41,044 nucleotides of DNA, from the NCBI GenBank assembly GCA_945889475.1, contig CAMDBT010000013.1, positions 1 through 41,044 on the forward strand, read 5' to 3'. The stretch is from Bifidobacterium breve. Lineage in GTDB: Bacteria; Actinomycetota; Thermoleophilia; Solirubrobacterales; Solirubrobacteraceae. Both the position numbers and the translations under genes were made by a program. This document shows, piece after piece, positions 22,371-30,726 of this stretch. Every line of letters begins with the position of its first letter. The first letter of the stretch is position 1. Under the pieces are notes generated by a model. That model was not told where the DNA came from and did not search any database. It worked only from the letters and a program-made list of their open reading frames with translations.

Positions 22371-23690
22371 TCAGCCGCCAAATAGGCTCCACGGCAGCGG
22401 CCCGCTGAGCGGCGCCAGCCCGGCCTCGGCGGCAACGCGTGCGGCGACCAGTAGCCAGAGCGTCAGCGCAACCCCGACCGCTGCCAGCGCAACGGCGAGC
22501 TTCGGATAGCGGCGCATTCCCCACGAACTCAGCGCGGCGGCGGTCGGTATCGCGACAATCAGCGGCTCGCCGGGGGAGAGGCCGCTGAGGCTCGGTAGAA
22601 AGAGCACGGCGCCAATTAGCGCGGCGGCACAGATCGCTGTCATCAGATGGGCAGCGACCTCGACGTCGGCGGCCTCCGGCAATGCCCGCGCCAGTCGCGC
22701 GCGGCGCGAGCGCCAGGCGAGCGCGATTGAAACGAAGGCCATTGCCAGCAGCGGCGCTGTCAGCAGCAGGCCAAGGCGCGGCGCGAAGAAGATCTCCGCC
22801 AGCCTTGGGAGGCGGCCGATGTAATCGGCTAGATTGGCGGCTCCGGTCGGCGGGTCGGCGATCGCCGAGGCCGCCATCGGTGTCAGCCCGCCAAAGAGCC
22901 GCGCGTTGATCGAGACGTAGAAGACGACCGAGATCAACACCAGTTCAATCGCAACGAGGCCAATCCAGCCGCGCGAGCGTCGCCGCAGCCAGCGGAAAAG
23001 GGCGGCCGCAATGACGGCGCCAGGCAGGATCCCGGCAAGGCCGATCCACGGCAGTAGCGCTAGTAGCGTGCCGGCGCCGAGAGCCGAGCGTGTGCCCAGT
23101 GACTCGCGCACGCGCAGCGCCAATAGCGCCGCCGCAGCGACGATCGCAGCGCAGGCCGCAGCAGGGCGAATCGCCGTTGCGGCGATCACCATCGGCGGGC
23201 TGCAGCCGACGGCGATTGCCGCGCCGCTGGCCCACGGGTCGGGAACCAGCCTGCGCGCCAGCGCAGCGGCGGCGACCATGCCAAGCGCTGTGATCAGCGC
23301 TAGTAGCGCCTGCACTAAGGCCGTGCCGCCAAGCGCATAGGCCGGCGCGAGCAGCGCCGGGAAAAGGAAGCCGTGCGGCTCGACCAGCTGACCATTGACG
23401 AGCACGCCAGCGGGCAGCACCGGCGCGCCACCAAACCGCTTCCATGCGTGGCCGCGGTACTGGTTGGTTAGCTCAAAGTCGCCATCGTCGAGCAGCGATG
23501 TGGTCGTAAGCAGAATCCGCGTCTCGGCCGGTGCGAACTGCTGCTGCCCAGTTGCCGGCAGACCGATCCCCGCGAGGTAGACGATGAAGCAAGTGACGAA
23601 AACCAGTGCCCGTGAGCGGCCGCTGCCACGTGCCCCAGCGCGGGCGATCCGACCGGGCTCGAACTGCGGCGCTGCGGCGGCTTCGCTCAC
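22371..23690 (-). CDS. Polytopic membrane protein, GT-C/PMT-like
   Basis: 439 residues from a GTG 19 bp after the acyl-CoA dehydrogenase stop, with GGAGA upstream. About ten hydrophobic helices fill residues 28-430. The first extracytoplasmic loop reads APAETRILLTTTSLLDDGDF, which resembles the acidic first loop (xEPRYLLTAxSLxxDxDxxL) of GT-C fold glycosyltransferase-like membrane proteins. I therefore suggest a lipid-linked sugar transferase-like fold, without identified donor or acceptor. The rest is Ala/Leu-rich with no further motif. Position behind the dehydrogenase probably reflects shared transcription, not shared chemistry. It could equally be a membrane protein of unknown class. Confidence 0.72.
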   Translation of the reverse strand: MSEAAAAPQFEPGRIARAGARGSGRSRALVFVTCFIVYLAGIGLPATGQQQFAPAETRILLTTTSLLDDGDFELTNQYRGHAWKRFGGAPVLPAGVLVNGQLVEPHGFLFPALLAPAYALGGTALVQALLALITALGMVAAAALARRLVPDPWASGAAIAVGCSPPMVIAATAIRPAAACAAIVAAAALLALRVRESLGTRSALGAGTLLALLPWIGLAGILPGAVIAAALFRWLRRRSRGWIGLVAIELVLISVVFYVSINARLFGGLTPMAASAIADPPTGAANLADYIGRLPRLAEIFFAPRLGLLLTAPLLAMAFVSIALAWRSRRARLARALPEAADVEVAAHLMTAICAAALIGAVLFLPSLSGLSPGEPLIVAIPTAAALSSWGMRRYPKLAVALAAVGVALTLWLLVAARVAAEAGLAPLSGPLPWSLFGG

Positions 23691-23709
23691 AGCTGCCGAT
23701 TCTCCATGA

Positions 23710-24855
23710 TCAGCTCGTCAGTGCGCGAGCGATCACCATCTGTTGAATCTCGTCGGTACCCTCGCCGATCGTCAGCACCTTGGCGTCGCGGTAGAAGCGG
23801 CATACCGGGTACTCCTCGATGTAGCCATAGCCGCCGTGGATCTGGACCGCCTCTTCTGCGCAGCGCACGGCGAGCCGGCCGGTCTTTAGCTTCGCCTGCG
23901 CGGCCGTCAGGCTGAAGTTGATTCCCTGATCCTTCTCCCATGCGGCTTTGTAGGTCAGTAGCCGTGCGGCCTCGATCTCGGTCGCCATGTCGGCCAGCTT
24001 CGCGCCAATCGTCTGGAACTGGCCGATCGGCTGGCCGAACGCCTTCCGTTCGCCGGAATACTTGATCGCCTCGTCAAGCGCGCCTTGTGCCAGGCCGACG
24101 CCCATTGCGGCTACGCCGATCCGGCCCGAGTCGAGCACCTTGAGGAACTGGCGTAGTCCGGCGCCACGCGGCCCGAGCAGGTTCGCTTCCGGCACGCGGC
24201 AATCGTCAAAGCTCAGCGGCCTGGTGTCGGAGGCGTTCCAGCCCATCTTTCGGTACGGCTCCCCCTGCTCGTAACCGGCAGTGCCGTTCTCGACGATTAT
24301 GTTTGAGATCTCTGGCCGCCCGCCTGCCTCACCGGTGATCGCGGTGATTGCGACGTGACCGGAGATCTCAGTGCCGGCGTTGGTGATGAACTGCTTTGAG
24401 CCGTTGATCACCCATTCGCCGTCCTCGAGAACTGCGCGCGTGCGCAGCGCGCCAGCATCCGAGCCGGCCTCCGGTTCGGTCAGGCCGAAGGCGCCGAGCT
24501 TGGTGCCGGCACAGAGCTCGGGCAAAAATCGCTCTTTCTGCTCGTCGCTGCCGAACAGAAAGAGTGGCTGGATCCCCAGCGACGAGTGCGCGCAGAGCGT
24601 GATCGCGACCGATGAATCAACCCGCGCCAGCTCTTCAACGCAGATCGCGTAGGCCAGCGTGTCGGAGCCAGCGCCGCCGTACTGCTCGGGGTATGCGATC
24701 CCCATCCAACCGAGCGCAGCGATCTTTTCGACGATCTCGTAGGGGAAGGCTTTCGTGCGGTCGAGCTCTTCGGCAACCGGCGCGATCTCGCGCGTAGCGA
24801 AGTCACGGACCGTCTGGCGCAGCAGCTGGTGGTCTTCGGAGAGGGCAAAATCCAT
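23710..24855 (-). CDS. Acyl-CoA dehydrogenase (short/branched-chain type)
   Basis: 381 residues from the second of two tandem ATGs, exactly six bases after TAGGGT (24867-24862), which suggests a leaderless start. The ACAD layout is complete: N-terminal helices, the beta domain AFGLTEPEAGSDAGAL with NGSKQFITNAG, FAD-binding RKAFGQPIGQFQ, and QIHGGYGYIEEYP. The catalytic base is Glu365 in IGEGTDEIQ, the position used by short-chain and 2-methyl-branched-chain enzymes. It oxidises an acyl-CoA to the 2-enoyl-CoA and passes electrons to ETF, encoded by etfBA downstream. It is divergent from a thiolase, which fits beta-oxidation or branched-chain amino acid breakdown. Confidence 0.95.
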   Translation of the reverse strand: MDFALSEDHQLLRQTVRDFATREIAPVAEELDRTKAFPYEIVEKIAALGWMGIAYPEQYGGAGSDTLAYAICVEELARVDSSVAITLCAHSSLGIQPLFLFGSDEQKERFLPELCAGTKLGAFGLTEPEAGSDAGALRTRAVLEDGEWVINGSKQFITNAGTEISGHVAITAITGEAGGRPEISNIIVENGTAGYEQGEPYRKMGWNASDTRPLSFDDCRVPEANLLGPRGAGLRQFLKVLDSGRIGVAAMGVGLAQGALDEAIKYSGERKAFGQPIGQFQTIGAKLADMATEIEAARLLTYKAAWEKDQGINFSLTAAQAKLKTGRLAVRCAEEAVQIHGGYGYIEEYPVCRFYRDAKVLTIGEGTDEIQQMVIARALTS

Positions 24856-24861
24856 CATGCA

Positions 24862-24915
24862 ACCCTACGGCTAAGCCGTGGCTAGTTGTCGCCGGCGGAG
24901 CTGCCCGACTATTAT
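24862..24915. promoter_or_regulatory. Divergent promoter region with central dyad
   Basis: For the acyl-CoA dehydrogenase (minus), -10 TAGGGT is at 24867-24862. For the thiolase (plus), TTGTCG (24886-24891), an 18-bp spacer and TATTAT (24910-24915) make a reasonable sigma-70 promoter, followed by the strong SD AGGAG. The perfect dyad ACGGCT-A-AGCCGT (24867-24879) touches the minus-strand -10 and lies just upstream of the plus-strand -35, a good place for a shared regulator. Confidence 0.5.
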
Positions 24916-24950
24916 TGCCCGCGATAACCGTCAGTTGATCAGGAGCGACA

Positions 24951-26135
24951 ATGCCTACCACCGTAATCCTTGGAACCGCGCGCACTCCCGTTGGAAAGAT
25001 GGGCGGCGCACTTGCCTCGATGCCTGCAACGGAGCTGGGCGGCATCGCGATTGCCGCTGCGCTCGAGCGCTCGGGCGTAGCGCCGGAGCAGGTTGATCAC
25101 GTCGTGATCGGGCAGGTGCTGCAAGCCGGTCAGGGACAGATCCCTTCGCGACAGGCGCAGATTGCCGCTGGCATCCCGAAGGAGGTCTCGTCTGAGACGA
25201 TCAACAAGGTCTGCGCATCGGGCATCCGAGCGCTTGTGATTCTCGATCAGGGAATCCGCGCCGGTGACGTTGAGGTCGGCGTTGCTGGCGGCATGGAATC
25301 GATGTCGAACGCGCCCTATCTGTTGCCGGGCGCGCGATTCGGCTTCCGTATGGGCGAGACGAAGGCGCTCGACGCGATGGTCAACGATGGCCTGACGAAT
25401 CCGTTCTCAGGCCGTCAGATGTTCGATGAGGCGACCGAGATCGGCGACGAGCTTGAGCTGACCCGCCCCGACCTTGACCGCTGGGCGGTGCGCTCGCACG
25501 AGCGCGCAATCGCGGCGACCGACGATGGCCGTCTGCCTGAAGAGATCGTCTCGGTAACAATTTCGAGCCGCAAGGGCGACACCGTCGTTGAGGTTGATGA
25601 GGCGCCGCGGCGCGATACTTCGCTCGAAACTCTGGCGGGGCTGCCAGGGCTTGCCAGCAAGGAAGGCAGCCACACCGCAGGAAACTCACCAGGCGTCAAC
25701 GACGGAGCCGGTGCGATCGTCGTCGCCTCCGACGAGTGGGCGCAGGCCAATGGCCACGAGCCGCTCGCTGAGATCGTCGCCCACGCGCAATCGGCCAACG
25801 ACTTCGCCTACCTGGCGACGACGCCAGCTAGCGCTTCGCTGAAGGCGCTCGACAAGGCAGGGCTGCAGCCCGGCGATATCGACCTTTGGGAGATCAACGA
25901 GGCCTTCGCTTCGGTCGCATTGAACTCGATCAACGTGCTTGGAATCGACGAGCAGAAGGTCAACGTCAACGGCGGCGCAGTTGCCCTTGGCCATCCGATC
26001 GGCGCGTCAGGCGCCCGGATCGTCGGCACGCTGATCCATGAGCTCCGTCGCCGCGGCGGCGGGCTTGGCTGCGCCGCGATCTGCTCCGGCGGCGGGCAGG
26101 GCGACGCAATTATCGTTCGCGTCAACGGCGCCTAG
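24951..26135 (+). CDS. Thiolase (acetyl-CoA C-acetyltransferase)
   Basis: 394 residues with AGGAG eight bases upstream. The catalytic triad is in place: acyl-accepting Cys88 in INKVCASGI, His348 in ALGHPIGASGAR and Cys378 in ICSGGGQG. Length and motifs match homotetrameric type II/biosynthetic or degradative thiolases, which interconvert acetoacetyl-CoA or 3-ketoacyl-CoA with acetyl-CoA. Context (two acyl-CoA dehydrogenases, ETF, methylmalonyl-CoA mutase) favours a catabolic role in beta-oxidation or isoleucine breakdown. It is the first gene of a probable run thiolase - HAD phosphatase - acyl-CoA dehydrogenase. Confidence 0.94.
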   Translation: MPTTVILGTARTPVGKMGGALASMPATELGGIAIAAALERSGVAPEQVDHVVIGQVLQAGQGQIPSRQAQIAAGIPKEVSSETINKVCASGIRALVILDQGIRAGDVEVGVAGGMESMSNAPYLLPGARFGFRMGETKALDAMVNDGLTNPFSGRQMFDEATEIGDELELTRPDLDRWAVRSHERAIAATDDGRLPEEIVSVTISSRKGDTVVEVDEAPRRDTSLETLAGLPGLASKEGSHTAGNSPGVNDGAGAIVVASDEWAQANGHEPLAEIVAHAQSANDFAYLATTPASASLKALDKAGLQPGDIDLWEINEAFASVALNSINVLGIDEQKVNVNGGAVALGHPIGASGARIVGTLIHELRRRGGGLGCAAICSGGGQGDAIIVRVNGA

Positions 26136-26146
26136 AGTAAGGCTCG

Positions 26147-26953
26147 ATGGAGCCAGCCAAACAGGCAGCAGCGTTCTTCGATCTTGACCGCACACTGGTC
26201 GCGGGGTCGTCGGGCATCTATTGGGCTCGCGCTGCGGTCGACGCGGGGATTGTTACGCGCCGTCAGATGGTGCGGCTGCTCGGTGCCAATCTCAGCTTCC
26301 GCTTGCGCGGCTCGACCGACGAGTCGACCGACGCGATTCGCGAGCGGCTATCGCAGCTAGTTGCCGGCCGCGACGCGATCGAGCTGAGGCGGATGATGCC
26401 GGAGGTTCTCGCCGGCGTGCTGCCGCGGCTCTACCCGCAGATGCTGCAGATTGCGTACGACCATCAGGACGCTGGCCGCAAGGTCTATATAGCGACGGCT
26501 TCATCGCAGATCGTCGCCGAGATGCTCAGCGATGTACTGGGCTTCGACGGTGGAATCGGCGCTGTGCCAGAGATCGTCGGTGGCAAGATGACCGGCCGCG
26601 ACGTCGACGTCTTTCCCTACCGCGACGGTAAGGCTCAGAGGGTGACCGAGCTTGCCGAACGTGAGCAGATCGACCTTGCCGCTTCCTACGGCTACTCAGA
26701 CTCCGAATCGGATCTGCCGATGCTGCGCCTCGTCGGCCATCCAGTCGCAGTGAACCCAGACAACGAGCTTGAAGCGATCGCCGCCGAGGAGGGCTGGGAG
26801 GTGATGCGCTTCGATCAGCTGGGGCGCAAGCTGTTGGCGCTCGGCGCGCTCGCTTTGATGGGGCTGGTCGGCACCGCCGGTCGCACCGTCGCCGTGCGTC
26901 GCAGCGCCGCGCCGCCAGCCGGGCCGCGGCTGCGAACCCCGTGGCGGCGCTGA
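26147..26953 (+). CDS. HAD-IB phosphatase with C-terminal membrane helix
   Basis: 268 residues, 11 bp after the thiolase. The HAD nucleophile and acid/base are Asp12 and Asp14 in FFDLDRTL. Motif II is in YIATASSQ, and motif III is GYSDSESDLPML. The cap region and GGKMTGRDVDVFP are typical of the SerB-like HAD-IB subfamily (TIGR01490), known from phosphoserine-phosphatase-like and lipid-linked enzymes. A single hydrophobic segment (about 226-246, LLALGALALMGLVGTAG) and a basic tail follow the catalytic domain, suggesting membrane attachment with the enzyme in the cytoplasm. Such an anchored HAD could act on a lipid phosphate. TAGAGT overlapping the thiolase stop could be an internal -10. Confidence 0.85.
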   Translation: MEPAKQAAAFFDLDRTLVAGSSGIYWARAAVDAGIVTRRQMVRLLGANLSFRLRGSTDESTDAIRERLSQLVAGRDAIELRRMMPEVLAGVLPRLYPQMLQIAYDHQDAGRKVYIATASSQIVAEMLSDVLGFDGGIGAVPEIVGGKMTGRDVDVFPYRDGKAQRVTELAEREQIDLAASYGYSDSESDLPMLRLVGHPVAVNPDNELEAIAAEEGWEVMRFDQLGRKLLALGALALMGLVGTAGRTVAVRRSAAPPAGPRLRTPWRR

Positions 26954-28098
26954 TGAGCTTCGAGTTCCTCAGCGACGAGCAGAGGGAGATAGGCGAGCTA
27001 GCTCGTCGCTTCGCCGATGAGCAGGTAGCGCCGCAGGCCGCGCGCTGGGATCGCGATCACGAGTTCCCTCGCGAAACGATGACGGCGCTCGGTGAGCTTG
27101 GCCTGATGGGGGTCTGCGTCCCCACTGAGCTCGGCGGCAGCGGCGCCGACTTCGTCTCCTACACGCTGGTGCTGGAGCAGATCTCGCGCGCCGACGCTGG
27201 GCTTGGTACTGCGCTCGCCGTCCATACCGGCGCTGGCACGATGCCGATCGTCGTTCATGGCACCGACGAGCAGCGCCAGCGGCTGGTTCCGCCGCTCGCT
27301 CAGGGTCATGAGATCGCCGCCTTCGCCTTGACCGAGGCCGGTTCAGGCAGTGACGCTGGCGCGATGCTTAGCCGCGTCGAAGAGGACGGCGGTGAGCTTC
27401 GCCTGAGCGGCACAAAGCAGTGGGTCAGCAACGGTTCCCATGCCCACAGCTTGATCGTTTTCGCGCTAGATCCGGCGGCCGAGATGAAGCCGAGCGCTTT
27501 CATTGCCCGCCGCGGCGCGGCCGGAATGAAGCTGCTGGGGGAGGCTCACAAGCTCGGTCAGCATTCGTCGTCAACGGCCGACATCGGTTTTGAGGCGACG
27601 CCGGTCGAGCGGCTCGGCGAGCCCGGCGCCGGGATGTCAATTGCGCTCTCGACGCTCGACGGCGGTCGGATCGGGATCGCGGCGCAGGCGACCGGCATTG
27701 CTCAGGCGGCGCTCGATCTTGCCGTCGGATACGCCAAGCAGCGCGTCGCCTTTGGGCGCCCGATCGGCGGCTTCGGCGCGATTCAGCAGAAGCTTGCTCA
27801 GATGCAGACCGAGATCGAAGCGGCGCGCGCGCTGACGCTGCGCGCCGCGAGGCTCAAAGCTGCTGGGCTGGCGCACACGATCGAGGGCGCGCAGGCGAAG
27901 CTCTTCGCAAGTCGCGTCGCCCGCCATTGGACCGGCGAGGCAATTCAAGTCCTCGGCGGCTACGGCTATACGAAAGACTTCCCAGCCGAGCGATACTTCC
28001 GCGATGCCAAGATCACCGAGATCTACGAGGGCACGAGCGAGATTCAGCGGCTTGTGATCGCGCGCGGGTTGCTGGGCGAAATCGCGCGAGAAGACTGA
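26953..28098 (+). CDS. Acyl-CoA dehydrogenase
   Basis: 381 residues from the ATG sharing one base with the HAD stop (TGATG), so translation is coupled; an upstream in-frame GTG at 26941 is less likely. The beta-domain motif AFALTEAGSGSDAG, the GTKQWVSNG segment, FAD contacts RVAFGRPIGGFGAIQ, QVLGGYGYTKDFP and the catalytic Glu359 in IYEGTSEIQ are all present. It is a second ACAD clearly distinct from the one at 23710-24855, so two different acyl-CoAs are probably handled here. Candidates are short-chain or isobutyryl/2-methylbutyryl-CoA, whose breakdown leads to propionyl- and methylmalonyl-CoA for the mutase encoded next. Confidence 0.94.
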   Translation: MSFEFLSDEQREIGELARRFADEQVAPQAARWDRDHEFPRETMTALGELGLMGVCVPTELGGSGADFVSYTLVLEQISRADAGLGTALAVHTGAGTMPIVVHGTDEQRQRLVPPLAQGHEIAAFALTEAGSGSDAGAMLSRVEEDGGELRLSGTKQWVSNGSHAHSLIVFALDPAAEMKPSAFIARRGAAGMKLLGEAHKLGQHSSSTADIGFEATPVERLGEPGAGMSIALSTLDGGRIGIAAQATGIAQAALDLAVGYAKQRVAFGRPIGGFGAIQQKLAQMQTEIEAARALTLRAARLKAAGLAHTIEGAQAKLFASRVARHWTGEAIQVLGGYGYTKDFPAERYFRDAKITEIYEGTSEIQRLVIARGLLGEIARED

Positions 28099-28126
28099 CC
28101 CGCGCTCAGCGGCCGCGGTCGCCGCG

Positions 28127-28132
28127 TATTCT
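28127..28132 (+). promoter_or_regulatory. Leaderless -10 element of the mutase large-subunit gene
   Basis: TATTCT lies seven bases before the ATG at 28140, with only C/G-rich sequence and no SD between. There is no room for a cobalamin riboswitch in the 41-bp gap after the dehydrogenase gene. Confidence 0.5.
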
Positions 28133-28139
28133 CCCCGCA

Positions 28140-29798
28140 ATGGCGAAGATCCCCGACGACGAGCGCTCGCCCGAACAGCTTTGGCGCGAAGCGTTCGATG
28201 CGACGCCACAGCGCGACGTTCCGTTCACGACGCTTTCAGGCACCCCGGTCGAGCCGCTCTACACGGAGGCCGACCTGGCCGCGAACGCGGCCGAACAGAT
28301 CGGGCTGCCGGGTCAGTATCCGTTCACCCGCGGCGTCTATCCGTCGATGTACCGCGGGAGGCTGTGGACGATGCGCCAGTTCGCCGGCTTCGGCAGCGCT
28401 GAGGAGACCAACGCGCGCTTCCACTATCTGCTCGATCACGGTCAGACAGGCCTCTCAACGGCTTTCGACATGCCGTCGCTGATGGGCCACGACTCCGACA
28501 GTCCGCTCTCGCTTGGGGAGGTTGGTCGCGAGGGCGTTGCCGTTGACACGGTCGAAGATATGACGACGCTCTACAAGGGAATCGACCTCGGTGAGGTTTC
28601 GGTCTCGATGACGATCAACGCGCCGGCCGCGATCATGCTGGCCTACTACGTCGTCGCCGCCGAACGTCAGGGCGTGCCGCCGCAGCAGCTCGCTGGCACA
28701 ATTCAAGCCGACATCCTGAAGGAGTACATCGCGCAGAAGGAGTGGTGCTTCCCGATCGATCCGGCGATGCGGATCATGGGCGACATGATCGAGTGGTGCT
28801 CGCAGCAGATGCCTCGTTGGCACCCGGTTTCAATCAGCGGCTACCACATCCGCGAGGCCGGTTCGACCGCCGCGCAGGAGCTAGCTTTCACGCTCAAGGA
28901 CGGACTCACCTACGTTGAGCAGGCGATCGAGCGCGGCCTCGACGTAGATGACTTCGCGCCCCGGCTCTCGTTCTTCTTCAACGCCCAGATTGATTTCTTC
29001 GAGGAGATTGCCAAGTACCGCGCGGCGCGCCGGATCTGGGCCCGCGAGCTGAAAGAGAGCTTTGGCGCGAAGAACCCGAAGAGCTGGCTGATGCGCTTTC
29101 ACACACAGACCGCAGGCGTTTCGCTGACCGCGCAGCAGCCACTCAATAACGTTGTGCGGACGGCGATCGAAGCGCTCGCCGGCGTGCTCGGCGGAACCCA
29201 GTCGCTGCACACCAACAGCTATGACGAGGCGCTCGCGCTGCCGACCGAGGATGCCGTTCGACTCGCCTTGCGCACGCAGCAGATCATCGCCGACGAAACC
29301 GGCGTTGCCAGCACGATCGACCCGCTCGGTGGCTCTTACTTCGTTGAAGCGCTGACCGACAAGATCGAAGCTGAGGCCTACGAGTACTTCAAGAAGATCG
29401 ACGCGCTCGGTGGCATGGTCGCGGCGGTGAAGGCCAATTATCCTCAGCGCGAGATCGCCGACGCCAGCTACGAGCTGCAGCAGGAGATCGACTCCGGCCG
29501 GCGCGTTGTTGTCGGCGTCAATGCCTTTACGGAGGGCGACGAAGGCCAGACGGCGCTGCACAGAAGCGACCCGGCGATGGAGCGCGGCCAAGTCGATCGC
29601 CTCAACGCTGTGCGCGCCGGCCGCGACAGCGCAGCGGTTGAAGCGTCGCTGATCAAACTGCGCGAAGCTGCCGCCCGAGAAGGGGCTAATCTGATGCCAC
29701 TGCTGCTCGATTGCACGCGAACTGACGCATCTGAAGGAGAAATCGTTCAGGCTCTGCAGGAGGTATTTGGCAACTACACTGAATCGCCGGTGTTCTAA
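28140..29798 (+). CDS. Methylmalonyl-CoA mutase, catalytic (large) subunit, split type
   Basis: 552 residues comprising only the substrate-binding TIM-barrel domain, as in archaeal-type split mutases; the B12 domain is encoded separately at 30215. Signature segments are [24 protein letters not shown] (61-84, with Tyr71 in the position of the MCM radical-stabilising tyrosine), [15 protein letters not shown], and [14 protein letters not shown]. After these come [18 protein letters not shown] and [13 protein letters not shown]. With the cobalamin subunit it isomerises (R)-methylmalonyl-CoA to succinyl-CoA; MeaB upstream supports that. The segment [15 protein letters not shown] differs from classical AFDLATHRGYDSDHP enzymes, so a related mutase (for example isobutyryl- or hydroxyisobutyryl-CoA type) is not fully excluded. 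The retained Tyr favours methylmalonyl-CoA. Confidence 0.93.
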   Translation: MAKIPDDERSPEQLWREAFDATPQRDVPFTTLSGTPVEPLYTEADLAANAAEQIGLPGQYPFTRGVYPSMYRGRLWTMRQFAGFGSAEETNARFHYLLDHGQTGLSTAFDMPSLMGHDSDSPLSLGEVGREGVAVDTVEDMTTLYKGIDLGEVSVSMTINAPAAIMLAYYVVAAERQGVPPQQLAGTIQADILKEYIAQKEWCFPIDPAMRIMGDMIEWCSQQMPRWHPVSISGYHIREAGSTAAQELAFTLKDGLTYVEQAIERGLDVDDFAPRLSFFFNAQIDFFEEIAKYRAARRIWARELKESFGAKNPKSWLMRFHTQTAGVSLTAQQPLNNVVRTAIEALAGVLGGTQSLHTNSYDEALALPTEDAVRLALRTQQIIADETGVASTIDPLGGSYFVEALTDKIEAEAYEYFKKIDALGGMVAAVKANYPQREIADASYELQQEIDSGRRVVVGVNAFTEGDEGQTALHRSDPAMERGQVDRLNAVRAGRDSAAVEASLIKLREAAAREGANLMPLLLDCTRTDASEGEIVQALQEVFGNYTESPVF

Positions 29799-29813
29799 AC
29801 GATGGAGAATTGA

Positions 29814-30140
29814 ATGAAGCGCACATTGATCTTGATTGCAGTAGCTCTGACGCTCGCACTGAGCGCGGCCGCAGGCAGCGCGGTTGCCGACGGCGGCGCA
29901 CAGGCTGCCGGTTCGAAGTCGATCTCGGTTCGCGACGATTACTTCTCCCCCAAGAGCGTCACGGTGTCGCGTGGCACGAAGCTGCGCTTCGTCTGGAGCG
30001 GCCGCAGGGCGCACAACGTCGTCGGCCCGGGAACCAACATTAGTGCTCGCGTTAGGGGCTCAGCTTCGGTCCGTGCGCGCTCCGGCAGGTACGTCTGCAC
30101 GATCCACGCTGGTATGCGGCTGACAGTCAAGGTTCGCTGA
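29814..30140 (+). CDS. Exported cupredoxin (plastocyanin-like) protein
   Basis: 108 residues with GGAGA six bases before the ATG. The first ~26 residues form a signal peptide (KR start, hydrophobic core, SAVADGG region). The mature domain has the type I copper ligands His67 (RRAHNVV) and the loop Cys95-x2-His98-x2-Met101 (YVCTIHAGM). A short loop and small size match single-domain plastocyanin/amicyanin-like carriers or copper-storage proteins on the outer side of the membrane. Its position between the two mutase subunit genes is unexpected, since B12 metabolism is cytoplasmic; a role as an electron carrier linked to the respiratory chain is conceivable. A 74-bp gap with its own promoter separates it from the next gene. 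Confidence 0.88.
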   Translation: MKRTLILIAVALTLALSAAAGSAVADGGAQAAGSKSISVRDDYFSPKSVTVSRGTKLRFVWSGRRAHNVVGPGTNISARVRGSASVRARSGRYVCTIHAGMRLTVKVR

Positions 30141-30171
30141 AGCCACACGGCGCTGAGCGGCGCTGGTTTAC

Positions 30172-30207
30172 TACCATCGCGAGGTGCGCCTAAGCGGGCG
30201 CGCGGAG
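30172..30207 (+). promoter_or_regulatory. Possible promoter and SD of the B12-subunit gene
   Basis: TACCAT (30172-30177) could serve as -10, giving a ~31-nt leader that contains GGAG (30204-30207) seven bases before the ATG at 30215. This would allow the cobalamin subunit to be expressed independently of the upstream cupredoxin. Confidence 0.4.
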
Positions 30208-30214
30208 CCTCAAC

Positions 30215-30637
30215 ATGACCGCCGCAACCTCAACCCAGAAGATCCGTGTCGTAGTCGCCAAGCCTGGCCTTGACGGCCACGACCGCGGCGCCAAGATTAT
30301 CGCTCGCGCATTGCGCGACGCGGGTATGGAAGTGATCTACACCGGCCTCCACCAGACGCCGGAGCAGATCGTCGAAACCGTCGTGCAGGAGGACGCCGAT
30401 GCGGTCGGCCTCTCAATCCTTTCCGGCGCCCACATGACGCTGGTGCCAAAAATAGTCGAGCTGCTGCGCGCACAGGGGATCGAGGACGTCGTCGTGACCG
30501 TCGGCGGCACGATCCCAGCCGACGACATCCCCCAGCTCGAAGAGCTCGGAGTTGCAGCCGTTTTCACGCCCGGCGCGCCGACGCAGGAGATCATCGACTT
30601 TCTCGTCAGCGCCGTAGGTAAAAGGGAGCCGCGCTAG
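30215..30637 (+). CDS. Methylmalonyl-CoA mutase, cobalamin-binding (small) subunit
   Basis: 140 residues forming one B12-binding domain. [10 protein letters not shown] gives the DxHxxG motif, with His22 as the lower cobalt ligand, and the later SILSGAH and [10 protein letters not shown] segments contact the nucleotide tail. [11 protein letters not shown] near the end is typical of C-terminal B12 domains of methylmalonyl-CoA mutases. It pairs with the 552-residue catalytic subunit at 28140-29798 to make a complete split enzyme. The two genes are separated only by the cupredoxin gene. Confidence 0.95.
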   Translation: MTAATSTQKIRVVVAKPGLDGHDRGAKIIARALRDAGMEVIYTGLHQTPEQIVETVVQEDADAVGLSILSGAHMTLVPKIVELLRAQGIEDVVVTVGGTIPADDIPQLEELGVAAVFTPGAPTQEIIDFLVSAVGKREPR

Positions 30638-30664
30638 CATGCCGGTCGCAGCGCCGAAAACCGA

Positions 30665-30695
30665 TTGACTAGTCAGTCAACGGCCTCGATACACT
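30665..30695 (+). promoter_or_regulatory. TetR/FadR-like operator overlapping the etfB promoter
   Basis: TTGACT-AGTC-AGTCAA (30665-30680) is a 16-bp dyad with perfect 6-bp arms; its inner part TGACTAGTCA is itself a perfect palindrome. The TGACTnGTCA core resembles operators of TetR-family fatty-acid-degradation repressors (B. subtilis FadR type). TACACT (30690-30695) is a plausible -10, so a repressor on the dyad would cover the -35 region. No regulator gene is in the window. Confidence 0.6.
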
Positions 30696-30726
30696 TTTCA
30701 ACAGATCGAACTAGGAGATTGAAGAA

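Noticed and set aside
28099-28139. Cobalamin riboswitch upstream of the B12-dependent mutase
   Set aside because: Only 41 bp are available and a leaderless -10 abuts the ATG; no B12-box-like sequence seen.
28881-30014. 377-residue frame antisense to the mutase large subunit and cupredoxin
   Set aside because: Spans two recognised genes on the other strand; shadow composition and no start signal.
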